From assembly GCA_015066045.1 (NCBI GenBank), contig SVPD01000006.1, forward strand, positions 1 to 64,000: a stretch of DNA of 64,000 nucleotides. The letters run 5' to 3'. The notes below the pieces were generated by a model that was given only the letters and a program-made list of their open reading frames with translations, did not search any database and was not told where the DNA came from. This document shows positions 1 to 8,317 of this stretch, piece by piece. Source of the DNA: Oscillospiraceae bacterium (lineage in GTDB: Bacteria; Bacillota; Clostridia; Oscillospirales; Acutalibacteraceae). Within the stretch, counting starts at the first letter, position 1. Every line of letters starts with the position of its first letter. A program made the translations under genes and the position numbers.

Positions 1-1519
1 CTCAGGTGTGGAGCCGGCTAACGGTGTATACACGGCCATTTTTGCGGGCTTTACCGTATCCTTTCTCGGCGGCAGCCGTATCCAGATAGCAGGACCTACG
101 GCAGCTTTTGCTACTGTGGTAGCGGGCATAGTGGCCACACAGGGGATGGACGGTCTGGTTATCGCTACGATAATGGCGGGTATTTTCCTCATCCTTATGG
201 GTGTTTTCAAATTAGGCTCACTCATTAAATTCATTCCGTACACCATCACCACAGGCTTTACCTCGGGTATTGCCGTGACGATTTTAGTGGGACAGATAAA
301 GGATTTTCTCGGTCTTACCTATGATAGCGGTGTCAGACCTATCGAAACCATAGAGAAAATCGAAGCAAACATCGATGCCATAGCTACCTTTTCTCCGCAG
401 GCGCTTCTGGTGGGTGCGGTATGTCTTGCCATACTCATAATTTATCCTAAGTTTGAAAAAAGAGTACCTCCGTCACTTATCGCAGTGGTAGTGGGAGCTC
501 TTATGGTAAAGCTTATTCCCGGTCTTGATGAGGGAGTATTTACCATCGGCGAGCTTTACACCATTCCCTCGGGACTGCCGAAGCTTACCATAGGCACCGT
601 TGATCTGTCCTTTGAGAAAATTTCGGCTCTTCTGCCCGATGCATTTACGATAGCGGTTCTCGCTGCCATCGAGTCTCTGCTTTCCTGCGTGGTGGCAGAC
701 AGTATGGTCGGCTCGAAGCATAATTCAAATGCGGAGCTGGTGGCACAGGGTGCAGGTAACATTGCCTCTGTCCTTTTCGGCGGCATTCCCGCCACAGGTG
801 CTATAGCCCGTACGGCTGCCAATGCCAAAAACGGAGGTAGAACGCCCGTGGCAGGTATGGTGCACGCAGTGGTGCTGCTGGTGGTGCTTCTCTTTCTTAT
901 GCCTTATGCAGGTCTCATTCCCATGCCTACCATCGCTGCCATTCTCTTTATGGTGGCCTATAATATGAGCGAGTGGAAAAAGTTCGTTCACACCGTAAAG
1001 ACTGCTCCGAAAAGCGATACGGCGGTTATGGTGCTTACCTTCATTCTCACGGTGGTCTTTGATTTGGTTATTGCCATTGAGGTCGGTATGATTTTAGCTG
1101 TTCTCCTCTTTATAAAAAGGATGAGTGAAGAGACTGCCGTAACCTCATGGAGATACACGGAAGATTCTGAGAGTCTTGACCTGAAAAAAGTTCCCGAAAA
1201 GGTAAGAGTTTACGAAATCAGCGGACCGCTTTTCTTCGGTGCGGCGGACAAGATTTTAGATATAACGCTCAAGGATTATACGGAATGTCTCGTTTTAAGA
1301 ATGAGGGCAGTAAACGCAGTGGATGCCACGGCTATGAACTCGCTGGAGGCTCTTTATAAAAAGTGCAGTGACAGGGGAGTACGTCTGATTATTTCCCACG
1401 CTAACGCCCAACCGCTCGAGGCGATGAAGAAGTCGGGCTTCTATGAAAAGGTGGGAGAAGAGAACTTCTGTGCCCACATCGACGAGGCTCTGGGAAAAGC
1501 AGGAAGCTACACTGAATAA
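1..1519 (+). CDS. SulP-family anion transporter with STAS domain, 5' truncated by the window edge
   Basis: The frame is already open at base 2 (SGVEPANGVYTA), so the true start lies upstream; the GTG at 8 is internal. The visible part has about ten hydrophobic segments in its first 380 residues and the SulP transport signature around GGSRIQIAGPTAAF. A cytoplasmic STAS domain follows over roughly residues 390-500 (VRVYEISGPLFFGAADKI, then LRMRAVNAVDATAMNSLE). SulP proteins carry sulfate, bicarbonate or other anions across the cytoplasmic membrane, often by proton or sodium symport; the substrate cannot be read here. Family length is about 550 residues, so only some 40-60 residues should be missing. 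The gene ends at a strong hairpin terminator and appears to be the last of its unit. Confidence 0.9.
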   Translation, partial: SGVEPANGVYTAIFAGFTVSFLGGSRIQIAGPTAAFATVVAGIVATQGMDGLVIATIMAGIFLILMGVFKLGSLIKFIPYTITTGFTSGIAVTILVGQIKDFLGLTYDSGVRPIETIEKIEANIDAIATFSPQALLVGAVCLAILIIYPKFEKRVPPSLIAVVVGALMVKLIPGLDEGVFTIGELYTIPSGLPKLTIGTVDLSFEKISALLPDAFTIAVLAAIESLLSCVVADSMVGSKHNSNAELVAQGAGNIASVLFGGIPATGAIARTAANAKNGGRTPVAGMVHAVVLLVVLLFLMPYAGLIPMPTIAAILFMVAYNMSEWKKFVHTVKTAPKSDTAVMVLTFILTVVFDLVIAIEVGMILAVLLFIKRMSEETAVTSWRYTEDSESLDLKKVPEKVRVYEISGPLFFGAADKILDITLKDYTECLVLRMRAVNAVDATAMNSLEALYKKCSDRGVRLIISHANAQPLEAMKKSGFYEKVGEENFCAHIDEALGKAGSYTE

Positions 1520-1528
1520 AAATGCAGA

Positions 1529-1567
1529 AAAAGGCAGACAGAAAAAATTGTCTGCCTTTGCTTTTTC
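1529..1567 (+). terminator. Intrinsic terminator after the SulP gene
   Basis: AAGGCAGACA (1531-1540) pairs perfectly with TGTCTGCCTT (1549-1558) around an A-rich loop, followed by TTGCTTTTTC. It separates SulP transcription from the tRNA promoter that begins four bases later. Confidence 0.85.
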
Positions 1568-1570
1568 CTA

Positions 1571-1599
1571 TTGACAAACGGAAAACTTTGTGGTAATAT
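1571..1599 (+). promoter_or_regulatory. Promoter of tRNA-Ala
   Basis: TTGACA at 1571-1576, a 17-bp spacer and TAATAT at 1594-1599 form a near-consensus sigma-A promoter. The expected start near 1606 is about 25 bases ahead of the mature tRNA 5' end. Confidence 0.75.
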
Positions 1600-1631
1600 A
1601 TCGTAGCAACAGCAAAGAAAAGATAATTCTT

Positions 1632-1707
<76 letters not shown>

Positions 1708-1714
1708 AACTAAG

Positions 1715-1736
1715 AGGCCCCATAAAGGGGCTTTTT
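1715..1736 (+). terminator. Terminator of tRNA-Ala
   Basis: GCCCC (1717-1721) pairs with GGGGC (1727-1731) over an ATAAA loop, extended by flanking G-T and A-T pairs and followed by TTTTT. Confidence 0.75.
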
Positions 1737-1766
1737 GTATTTTTGAAAGCAAGGTGAAAAGTAGCC

Positions 1767-3269
1767 GTGAAATATTTAAAACAGATATTTAATTCAGCTT
1801 TTTTAGGTGTTTTTTGTTTTATATCGGTGATTGCTGCTGCTAATGTTATAAAAGATTGTTTTGCGGCAGGAGCCTTTGCAGTTCTTATGATTGCCTTTTT
1901 TATAGCTTATTTTTTAAACAGTCAGAAAAAATCACGTGTGGATGTCAATAAGCTTTTTTGGCCTGCTGCGCAGATTGCCTCTGCTCTTATTATGACCTAT
2001 CTGATGTTCGGTCTGGAGGTTTCACTTTCGTGGGATTGGGGACGTCTGCTTACAGATGCATACGACAGCGCTTCGGGTAAGCCTCTTATCTGGCTTGGAT
2101 ATTATGTACGTTATCCGAATAACAGATTCTGGTTTGCCGTTCTTACCGTGCTCTTTAAATGTGTGCGTGCTTTCGACAGTGAAGCTTCGTTCGAGATTTG
2201 CAAAAGAGTTTCTATGATATTCAGTATGCTTATCATTCAGATAACTGTTTTTATAATATATAAAACGGCACAGAAAATATGGGATAAAAGGAAGGCTTTT
2301 ACCGTCGGCATAGTGGCGTTGTTATTTTTGCCCTTCTATCTCTATGCGCAGTTTGCTTACACGGACACTCCCGCTATTCTTCTTCTGACCTGTATGGTAT
2401 ATGCGTATGTGTGTTATAAGAAAAACGGAAACAGCCGGAGAATTACCCCTTATATAATAGCGGGCTTCATCGGCATTCTTTCAGCCTTGGTTTATCAGAT
2501 AAAGATTATGGGCATGATAGTATTGATTGCCATTATTATCGATGCTTTTCTTTCTGTAAATACCTTAAAAAAAGCACAGAAAGCAGTTATCAGCCTGGTC
2601 GTTCTGTCATTGATCTTTGTTTGCGGTGTCAGCGTAACTAACAGTATAAACGACAAATATCTTCCGATTTCTGAGGAGCTTTCCTATAAATATGAATTTC
2701 CGTTTACTCATTGGATTATGATGGGACTCGGAGAAAGCGGAGGCTTTGATCAGGAAGATGTGGACTTTACGAGCAGTCTCAGTACTTACGACGAAAAAAT
2801 GGATGCGAACATCGCTGAAATATCGAAAAGAATTGCCGACAGAGGCTTTGTAGGTACGATCAAGCATCTTTTTGTTACAAAGCTCCTGAGAACATGGGGA
2901 GTGAGCGATCTGGGAGGATCCGATTATGTAAACAGAGGCACTCTGAACACCGACAGTACGGTATATGATATTTTTGCTCTCGACGGTGATAAGGGAATAA
3001 TACGTGATATTTATGCGGGTGCATATTATGTACTTATGCTTATAGGCATTTTGCTTGCTTCTGTATTTTCCTTCAGAAAAAAGAAAGGGGATCATCTACT
3101 GTTTGCCCGTATTGCGATTTTTGGTTTGTTTTTGTTTATGACAATATGGGAATGTAATAGCAGATATCTGTTGATCGCTTCTCCGTTGCTTATTATTTGC
3201 GGTTGCAGCGGTTGGTTTGACTATGCCCGATACTTAAGAGAAAAGACTAAAAAAGGAGATAGAGTATGA
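1767..3269 (+). CDS. Polytopic membrane glycosyltransferase-like protein (GT39/PMT-like)
   Basis: This 500-residue protein has about 11 hydrophobic segments. A conserved-looking extracytoplasmic stretch comes early (SWDWGRLLTDAYDS, then YYVRYPNNRFW, residues about 90-120), as in membrane transferases that use polyprenyl-phosphate sugar donors. The start is GTG at 1767, with AAGG upstream at 1751-1754. It overlaps the following GT2 gene by 4 bp, and that gene overlaps a GtrA-like gene by 4 bp, so the three are translationally coupled. By analogy with Gtr systems, GtrB makes the lipid-linked sugar, GtrA flips it and this protein would transfer it to a wall polymer or glycoprotein outside. The acceptor is unknown. 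The DNA is AT-richer than the SulP gene, and the gene follows a tRNA junction directly, which suggests transfer. Confidence 0.7.
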   Translation: MKYLKQIFNSAFLGVFCFISVIAAANVIKDCFAAGAFAVLMIAFFIAYFLNSQKKSRVDVNKLFWPAAQIASALIMTYLMFGLEVSLSWDWGRLLTDAYDSASGKPLIWLGYYVRYPNNRFWFAVLTVLFKCVRAFDSEASFEICKRVSMIFSMLIIQITVFIIYKTAQKIWDKRKAFTVGIVALLFLPFYLYAQFAYTDTPAILLLTCMVYAYVCYKKNGNSRRITPYIIAGFIGILSALVYQIKIMGMIVLIAIIIDAFLSVNTLKKAQKAVISLVVLSLIFVCGVSVTNSINDKYLPISEELSYKYEFPFTHWIMMGLGESGGFDQEDVDFTSSLSTYDEKMDANIAEISKRIADRGFVGTIKHLFVTKLLRTWGVSDLGGSDYVNRGTLNTDSTVYDIFALDGDKGIIRDIYAGAYYVLMLIGILLASVFSFRKKKGDHLLFARIAIFGLFLFMTIWECNSRYLLIASPLLIICGCSGWFDYARYLREKTKKGDRV

Positions 3270-4222
3270 AACCGGTTTTGTATGTGGTTGTTCCGTGTTA
3301 TAATGAAGAGAAGGTTCTTCCTATAACCTCTCAGTTGTTTTTAGACGAAATTAATCTGCTCATTGAAAAAGAAAAGATTTCTCCGAATAGTCGCATTATG
3401 TTTGTAAATGACGGAAGCAGGGATTCTACCTGGAGCCTTATAGAGAAGCTTGCCGAAACTGATGAACATTTCATTGGCATAAGTCAGAGCAGGAACAGAG
3501 GACATCAGAATGCCGTCTTGGCAGGTCTTATGGAAGCCAAGGATATGTCTGATATTACCATTTCTATTGACTGCGACGGTCAGGATGATATTACTGCTAT
3601 GGAAAAGATGGTAGATTCCTACCTCGAGGGACATGATGTAGTATACGGTGTAAGAAGTAAAAGAGATACCGATACTTTCTTTAAACGCTTTACGGCAGAG
3701 TCGTTTTACAAAATTCTGGCACTAATGGGTGTAGAAGTGGTGTTTAATCATGCCGATTACAGGCTTTTGTCCTCCAGAGTGCTTCAGGAGTTTTCAGAGT
3801 ATAAAGAGGTAAATCTTTTCTTAAGAGGGTTAATTCCTCTTGTAGGCTTTGAAAGTGATACTGTGGCTTATGAAAGAAACGAACGTATGGCCGGTGAATC
3901 CCATTATCCGCTTTCCAAGATGCTTTCATTGGCCTTTGACGGAATAACCAGTTTGAGTATTAAACCGATAAGAATGGTTCTTTTTATAGGCATAATTCTG
4001 GCTGCTGTGGGGTGTCTCGGCGGTTTAGTGTCGCTGATGTGCGGAGTCAGTATTCCGTTTATATGCTTTGTGGTATGCCTTTTTACCGGTATAAATCTTA
4101 TCGGTCTCGGAGTAGTCGGGGAATATGTGGGAAAGATTTATATGGAGGTTAAAGCAAGGCCGAGATATATCATAAGCAGGAGAACTTATGATAAAACAAA
4201 TGATGAAAACAAAGAAGGATGA
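3266..4222 (+). CDS. gtrB: GT2 polyprenyl-phosphate glycosyltransferase, GtrB/DPM1 type
   Basis: The N-terminal GT-A domain (residues 1-220) shows VVVPCYNEEKVLP, the nucleotide-binding VNDGSRDSTW (47-56) and the metal/donor motif DCDGQDD (102-108). Two transmembrane helices follow (about 232-255 and 265-290), the usual GtrB/YfdH architecture. The length of 318 residues is typical. The expected reaction is transfer of glucose or another hexose from an NDP-sugar to undecaprenyl phosphate on the cytoplasmic face. The ATG at 3266 overlaps the upstream stop (ATGA) and has AAAGGAGAT just before it. The donor sugar is not determinable from sequence. Confidence 0.88.
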   Translation: MKPVLYVVVPCYNEEKVLPITSQLFLDEINLLIEKEKISPNSRIMFVNDGSRDSTWSLIEKLAETDEHFIGISQSRNRGHQNAVLAGLMEAKDMSDITISIDCDGQDDITAMEKMVDSYLEGHDVVYGVRSKRDTDTFFKRFTAESFYKILALMGVEVVFNHADYRLLSSRVLQEFSEYKEVNLFLRGLIPLVGFESDTVAYERNERMAGESHYPLSKMLSLAFDGITSLSIKPIRMVLFIGIILAAVGCLGGLVSLMCGVSIPFICFVVCLFTGINLIGLGVVGEYVGKIYMEVKARPRYIISRRTYDKTNDENKEG

Positions 4223-4713
4223 AAATGAATTTAATCAATAAAGCTATTGGCATATTGAAAAATAAAGAAATAATGTCTTATTTATTTTTCGGTGTAGCTA
4301 CTACTGTTATAAATTTTGTAGTTTTTACACTGTCTGATATAATATTGGGCGATAACCTTTATCTGGTCAGCAATCTTATAGCGTGGGTTTTAAGTGTTAT
4401 CTTTGCTTATGTGACAAATAAAATCTGGGTATTCGAAAGTAAACAATGGAATATAAAAATTGTTTCTAAGGAAGTTATCGGTTTTGTTTCAGGCAGGATA
4501 TTTTCACTTTTGGTTGAGCAGGTGGGAATGTATGTATTTGTTGATGTGGCAGGCTTAGGTGAAAAGACCTTTAATGTTTTTGGAATTATTGATGTAAACG
4601 GAAAGATGATAACTAAAGTGTTTTTCTTAGTTGTTGTAATAATTCTTAATTATGTTTTCAGTAAGCTTTGGGTGTTTAGAAAAAGCAAAAAGGAACACTC
4701 TGATAAGGAATAA
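4219..4713 (+). CDS. gtrA: GtrA-like flippase
   Basis: This is a 164-residue protein with four hydrophobic segments, beginning with MSYLFFGVATTVINFVVF and containing VLSVIFAYVTNKIWVFES, the GtrA family hallmark. The C-terminal half repeats the ending (LNYVFSKLWVFRKS). GtrA proteins are proposed to translocate undecaprenyl-phosphate-linked sugars. The gene overlaps gtrB by 4 bp and is followed by a strong terminator, so it closes the three-gene module. The function assignment rests on family resemblance and on the classical gtrA-gtrB-transferase order, here with the transferase first. Confidence 0.87.
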   Translation: MKMNLINKAIGILKNKEIMSYLFFGVATTVINFVVFTLSDIILGDNLYLVSNLIAWVLSVIFAYVTNKIWVFESKQWNIKIVSKEVIGFVSGRIFSLLVEQVGMYVFVDVAGLGEKTFNVFGIIDVNGKMITKVFFLVVVIILNYVFSKLWVFRKSKKEHSDKE

Positions 4714-4765
4714 GATTTCTCGTATTAATAATGATGTTTGAGAAAAACAAAAAAATAAAGAAATT

Positions 4766-4797
4766 AACTGATTCCGTTTTTGACGGAGTCAGTTTTT
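4766..4797 (+). terminator. Terminator of the glycosylation module
   Basis: AACTGATTCCGT (4766-4777) pairs with ACGGAGTCAGTT (4783-4794), a 12-bp stem with one G-T pair and a 5-base loop. It runs into T residues. Confidence 0.88.
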
Positions 4798-4858
4798 ATA
4801 TGCAAACTGCAGCTTAACTGAACCTTTAACCACAGCACACGGAGTAATTATTTTTTTG

Positions 4859-4883
4859 CCCGCTTTAAGAGCGGGTATTTTTG
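4859..4883. terminator. Second hairpin terminator, probably bidirectional
   Basis: CCCGCT (4859-4864) pairs with AGCGGG (4870-4875). A T-run precedes it (ATTTTTTTG) and TATTTTTG follows. No gene lies between it and the first terminator, so it may be a leftover of an insertion boundary. Confidence 0.55.
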
Positions 4884-4909
4884 TTTGTTAGTATTTGTTT
4901 TCAGATTTA

Positions 4910-4938
4910 TTGAATTGCTTAAATTGTTATGATATAAT
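4910..4938 (+). promoter_or_regulatory. Promoter of the small membrane protein gene
   Basis: TTGAAT (4910-4915), a 17-bp spacer and TATAAT (4933-4938) predict transcription from about 4945. This argues against an upstream TTG at 4895 as the start and for the ATG at 4973. Confidence 0.7.
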
Positions 4939-4972
4939 TATAAATATAGTTATATTGATTGCGAGGTTAATT

Positions 4973-5467
4973 ATGGGTTGGGTGCTTTTTACTAAATGGT
5001 ATATAGTAGGTTGTATTCCTATAATATTTCTTGCTTCAATTAATATTATAGATAGAATTAAGTTTAGAGATTGTTGCTCTGTTAGAATTTCTGGTATATT
5101 AAATTCTATTTGTATACTTTCCTTGTTCGTTTCTTTATTGGGATGGTTAGCAAATTATATCGATGGATTTGATGCTGATGATTCTTGGTTTGTTCCTATG
5201 ATGTTTACATGCTATATTTTAATGATTGTATTTTGTCTTATAATGTATTATGAAAGGATTATATATAACAAGAGTAGTGGAGATATAGTTTGCAGTATTA
5301 ATTTTAAAAAGACAAAGTTTAATGTATCTGAAATAACAAGATATAATTTTAGTGATGAATTCATTGATATATACATAAAAGAAAAACGAATTAGATATCG
5401 TAATAACTTTTTAAGAGGAACATCTGAGTTTGAACAATATATCAAAGAGTATAGAAATAAAAAATAG
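4973..5467 (+). CDS. Small membrane protein of unknown function, AT-rich
   Basis: The ATG at 4973 is chosen because GAGGT lies five bases before it and the promoter at 4910-4938 lies just upstream, giving 164 residues. About four hydrophobic segments occupy residues 1-105. A soluble basic tail of about 60 residues follows (GDIVCSINFKKTKFNVSEITRYNFSD), resembling the short beta-rich domains attached to some membrane proteins; no family is recognised. Base composition is much AT-richer than its neighbours. It sits alone between terminators at the recombinase side of the element, so it is best seen as element cargo. Confidence 0.6.
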   Translation: MGWVLFTKWYIVGCIPIIFLASINIIDRIKFRDCCSVRISGILNSICILSLFVSLLGWLANYIDGFDADDSWFVPMMFTCYILMIVFCLIMYYERIIYNKSSGDIVCSINFKKTKFNVSEITRYNFSDEFIDIYIKEKRIRYRNNFLRGTSEFEQYIKEYRNKK

Positions 5468-5480
5468 TTTTTATAAAAAT

Positions 5481-5506
5481 CTCCCCGTAGCTATTACTGC
5501 GGGGAG
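5481..5506 (-). terminator. Terminator of the recombinase operon (works both ways)
   Basis: CTCCCCG (5481-5487) pairs with CGGGGAG (5500-5506). Reading on the minus strand the stem is followed by ATTTTTATAAAAAC; on the plus strand by CCTTTCT. It lies between convergent genes. Confidence 0.7.
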
Positions 5507-5515
5507 CCTTTCTAT

Positions 5516-7111
5516 TTACGCTACTTTATCAATACCCACCATAAATTGTTCAAAGTCAATGTTAAACTCTATCTTCAGTTTATACCCTCTGCTAACCTCA
5601 ACCCGTTTAATCAAGCAGTTCACAATCATTTTCTTCTTTTCAAAGCTCGCTTCATCATAAAGCTCCGCCCAAGAAATGAGTTCATCAAAGCTGTCGGATA
5701 AGTTTTTGAGCACACTTTCACTGTCAGAAACATCCTTTTCAGCATCGGCAACTAAATCAAAAAGCCTGCTGCACTCTTTCTCAGATTCAGCAATCAATTC
5801 CGAAAGAGTATCAGCCGAAAAAGAGCTTTCACCCTTAATTGCCTTAATAACCTCGGATTTCAGTATGGTAAGATTTTCAAACTCTTTATTGTAATCTGCT
5901 TTCAGCATATTCAGCCTTGTTTTTCTCACTTCAAGCTCATCAGCATAGCGAAGCTTGATTACATCAGATTTTGAAACACCTTTCATCTTCCTGAAAATAT
6001 CACGGACAATCTCATCTATCAAATCATCAAGAATGTGAAGTGTATAACCTGATTGACCATCACACTCCGTTTGCTTTCTGCTTTTTCCGTAACAAGCATA
6101 CCTGATTCGTTTTGTTGTATCAACAGTTCCGTCTTTTCTTTTACGGTATCTTCCGCTTGTTGTAAGATTCAGCCTTGAGCCGCAATGCCCACAGTAAACC
6201 TTTCCGGAGATAAGGGATTTGCCTTTAGTGTTAAGGGGTACTGTAGGATTTTCTTTTTTTCTGTCTGAACGCTCTTTCATAATAATCATTGCTCTTTCAT
6301 ATTGTTCAGGCGGAATTATCTGTAGTTCGGGTATAACCTCCGAACGAGAATCACCACTGCGAAGAACACCTGTATAGGTCAGGTTGCAGAGAATACCTCT
6401 GATAGTAGCCTCGTGCCACATCTTGCCTGTCCTTGCACGGTATCCATTGTTGTTCAACCACGTTGTAATTCTGTGAGCACCGTAACCCTCTTGCGTGTAC
6501 TTATCAAAGATAATCTTCACAACAATGGCTTCATCGGGATTTACCTGCAAATCGTAAAGCTCGTGTTTTCTTTTATTGAATCTACCGCTTTTCACAAGGT
6601 CGTATCCAAAGGCGGCAACGCCGCCCTTGAAATGACCTGACTCCACCAACTGGCCAAGACTTGTTTTTGTTCTGACTGATGTTTTTTCACTTTCACCGTC
6701 AGCCTGCCAAAAGCGGATATAGTTCAGGAGCTTATCAATGTGATTATCAAATCGCTGTTCGCCCTCTTGTGTACTCCATACCTCAATTCCATTTTTTACA
6801 AACCATTCAACAACAAAAGGAGTTTCGTCTGCAATTCTGCCAATACGGTCAAACATAAATACGAGTAAGATATCAAACTTTTTCTTTCTCGCAAGGTCCT
6901 TTATTATTTGAATTTTATCTCGGTTTTCAGCTCGCACCTTATGACCGGAAACACCATCCTCCTGTTCTTCGTGAACAATATCCCAACCCATTTCACTTGC
7001 AAATTTGTGACAAGCCTTTCTCTGCATTGGAATGTCCGCTTCATTGTTGCTGTCATAATCAACCTGCTTACCTGTTGATACTCTGTAAAGACAGCACACT
7101 CGTTTTGACAT
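5516..7111 (-). CDS. Large serine recombinase (resolvase plus recombinase domains)
   Basis: This 531-residue protein has a resolvase domain at residues 1-150 with the catalytic serine in LYRVSTGKQ (Ser12) and the FMFDRIGRI helix. A Recombinase domain follows (about 170-290, NPDEAIVVKIIFDKYTQEGYGAHRI). Next comes a zinc-ribbon region with cysteines in VYCGHCGSR and RYACYG...QTECDG (about 315-360), then a long coiled coil (380-490) and a short C-terminal tail. This is the TnpX-like class that excises and integrates mobilisable elements with small crossover cores. Its ATG overlaps the upstream stop as TAATG. A 47-bp relic of its 3' end occurs at 34266-34312, so the enzyme family has visited this chromosome twice. 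Confidence 0.92.
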   Translation of the reverse strand: MSKRVCCLYRVSTGKQVDYDSNNEADIPMQRKACHKFASEMGWDIVHEEQEDGVSGHKVRAENRDKIQIIKDLARKKKFDILLVFMFDRIGRIADETPFVVEWFVKNGIEVWSTQEGEQRFDNHIDKLLNYIRFWQADGESEKTSVRTKTSLGQLVESGHFKGGVAAFGYDLVKSGRFNKRKHELYDLQVNPDEAIVVKIIFDKYTQEGYGAHRITTWLNNNGYRARTGKMWHEATIRGILCNLTYTGVLRSGDSRSEVIPELQIIPPEQYERAMIIMKERSDRKKENPTVPLNTKGKSLISGKVYCGHCGSRLNLTTSGRYRKRKDGTVDTTKRIRYACYGKSRKQTECDGQSGYTLHILDDLIDEIVRDIFRKMKGVSKSDVIKLRYADELEVRKTRLNMLKADYNKEFENLTILKSEVIKAIKGESSFSADTLSELIAESEKECSRLFDLVADAEKDVSDSESVLKNLSDSFDELISWAELYDEASFEKKKMIVNCLIKRVEVSRGYKLKIEFNIDFEQFMVGIDKVA

Positions 7112-7338
7112 TAAACCGCCTCCTTGATATTTTTCTTTAGTTTAATATCAGGGGTGTCACTTTGTCGAATGTGTGAATCACTCAATAATATTTCACGAAG
7201 ACGAGGGAGAATGTCAGTATTGGGCTTTTTGGCAAAAGTAGCGACTACCTCGTGCCCTTTAACCTTGAAGGAATATTCTCCTCTGATGTCATCATCAAGA
7301 TAACGGATATATGCTTTAAGAATTCCAATATACTTCAA
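7111..7338 (-). CDS. Small protein of unknown function coupled to the recombinase
   Basis: This 75-residue protein begins MKYIGILKAYIRYLDDDIRGEY and contains KKPNTDILPRLREILLSD. Its stop overlaps the recombinase ATG (TAATG), and it starts six bases after the ParB-like stop, so it belongs to the same mob/recombination operon. Small proteins at this position in Clostridia mobilisable elements are common. A directionality or accessory role is inference from position only. No helix-turn-helix is evident. Confidence 0.6.
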   Translation of the reverse strand: MKYIGILKAYIRYLDDDIRGEYSFKVKGHEVVATFAKKPNTDILPRLREILLSDSHIRQSDTPDIKLKKNIKEAV

Positions 7339-7344
7339 TACGCA

Positions 7345-8283
7345 TCACCTCGCATCCCTGTTTCGCTGTCGCTGAAGATATCTGTAATAATGCTCACAGG
7401 CTTTCATAACAAAGTTTTCAAGGTCACTTTCTTTTACTTTCGGAGCAACTGTCTTTAACTTCTCTACTGAGAATTTTATTGTTTGCTTCTGATTTGCTTT
7501 TTCCTCAGCTAATATTTCACCAATATGCTCAGGTGTTAAACCTTCTTCTCTGCTTATTGCACGAAGTCTTTGAGCCTGAGATAAGTTTGGAGTAGCATCA
7601 CAGACACGGATTTCTTCAACTAAATCAGCCTGTTCTACCTCATTCAAGTAAGAAAGCTCTACTGCAGGGGTAAAGGCTATTCGTTCTTCATCAACAAGGT
7701 TAAGAAGTTCAGGAATGAGATTTGTTAATCTAATATATCTCTGAATCTGACTCCTACTATCGGGTGAATCTTCTGCGACCTGCTCAACAGACCACTTCTG
7801 CCCAAGTTGGGCAGAAGTTTGACCTTGGTGTTTAAGAGCTTCCAGTTTCATTTTGTATGCATGGGCTTTTTCAGAGGGTAAAATGTGCTCTCTCTGCAAG
7901 TTAGCATCAACCATTGCAATAACTGCTTCTTCATAACTGAGTTCATAAATAAATGCAGGTATCATTTCAAAGCCTAATTTCTTTGCCGCATAAAACCTTC
8001 TGTGTCCTGAAATAATCTCATACTCTGTACCGGATATTTTTCTGACAGTAAGCGGTGTAAGAATACCTCGTTCATTGATGCTGTCAACAAGGTTTTGCAT
8101 TTCCTCATTGTCAATCACCTTGTAAGGGTGATTTTCAAAAGGTCGTAAATACTCAATGGGTATTTTATTAGCCCACACATATTCAGTGCGGGCTTTCTGT
8201 ACTTTGTCGTATAAGGTTTCTTTTGTGGGATTGTTTTCTTCAATATCACGGGGATATACTTTTGATTTTTGCTTAATAGCCAT
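7345..8283 (-). CDS. ParB/Spo0J-like DNA-binding protein
   Basis: This 312-residue protein has a ParB N-terminal domain (about residues 37-125). The motifs are LRPFENHPYKVIDNEEMQNL, the nucleotide-pocket GHRRFYAAKKLG, and ANLQREHILPSEKAHAYK. A helix-turn-helix region follows (about 160-200, EQVAEDSPDSRSQIQRYIRL), then a basic C-terminus. No ParA partner is present, as is usual for ParB-like proteins on mobilisable elements, where they may act in regulation or maintenance of the excised form. The start ATG at 8283 is preceded on the minus strand by AAAGGATTAG. It lies between the relaxase and the small gene at 7111-7338 in one operon. Confidence 0.85.
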   Translation of the reverse strand: MAIKQKSKVYPRDIEENNPTKETLYDKVQKARTEYVWANKIPIEYLRPFENHPYKVIDNEEMQNLVDSINERGILTPLTVRKISGTEYEIISGHRRFYAAKKLGFEMIPAFIYELSYEEAVIAMVDANLQREHILPSEKAHAYKMKLEALKHQGQTSAQLGQKWSVEQVAEDSPDSRSQIQRYIRLTNLIPELLNLVDEERIAFTPAVELSYLNEVEQADLVEEIRVCDATPNLSQAQRLRAISREEGLTPEHIGEILAEEKANQKQTIKFSVEKLKTVAPKVKESDLENFVMKACEHYYRYLQRQRNRDAR

Positions 8284-8317
8284 AATTATCTAATCCTTTC
8301 ATCATAAAAATTGCACC

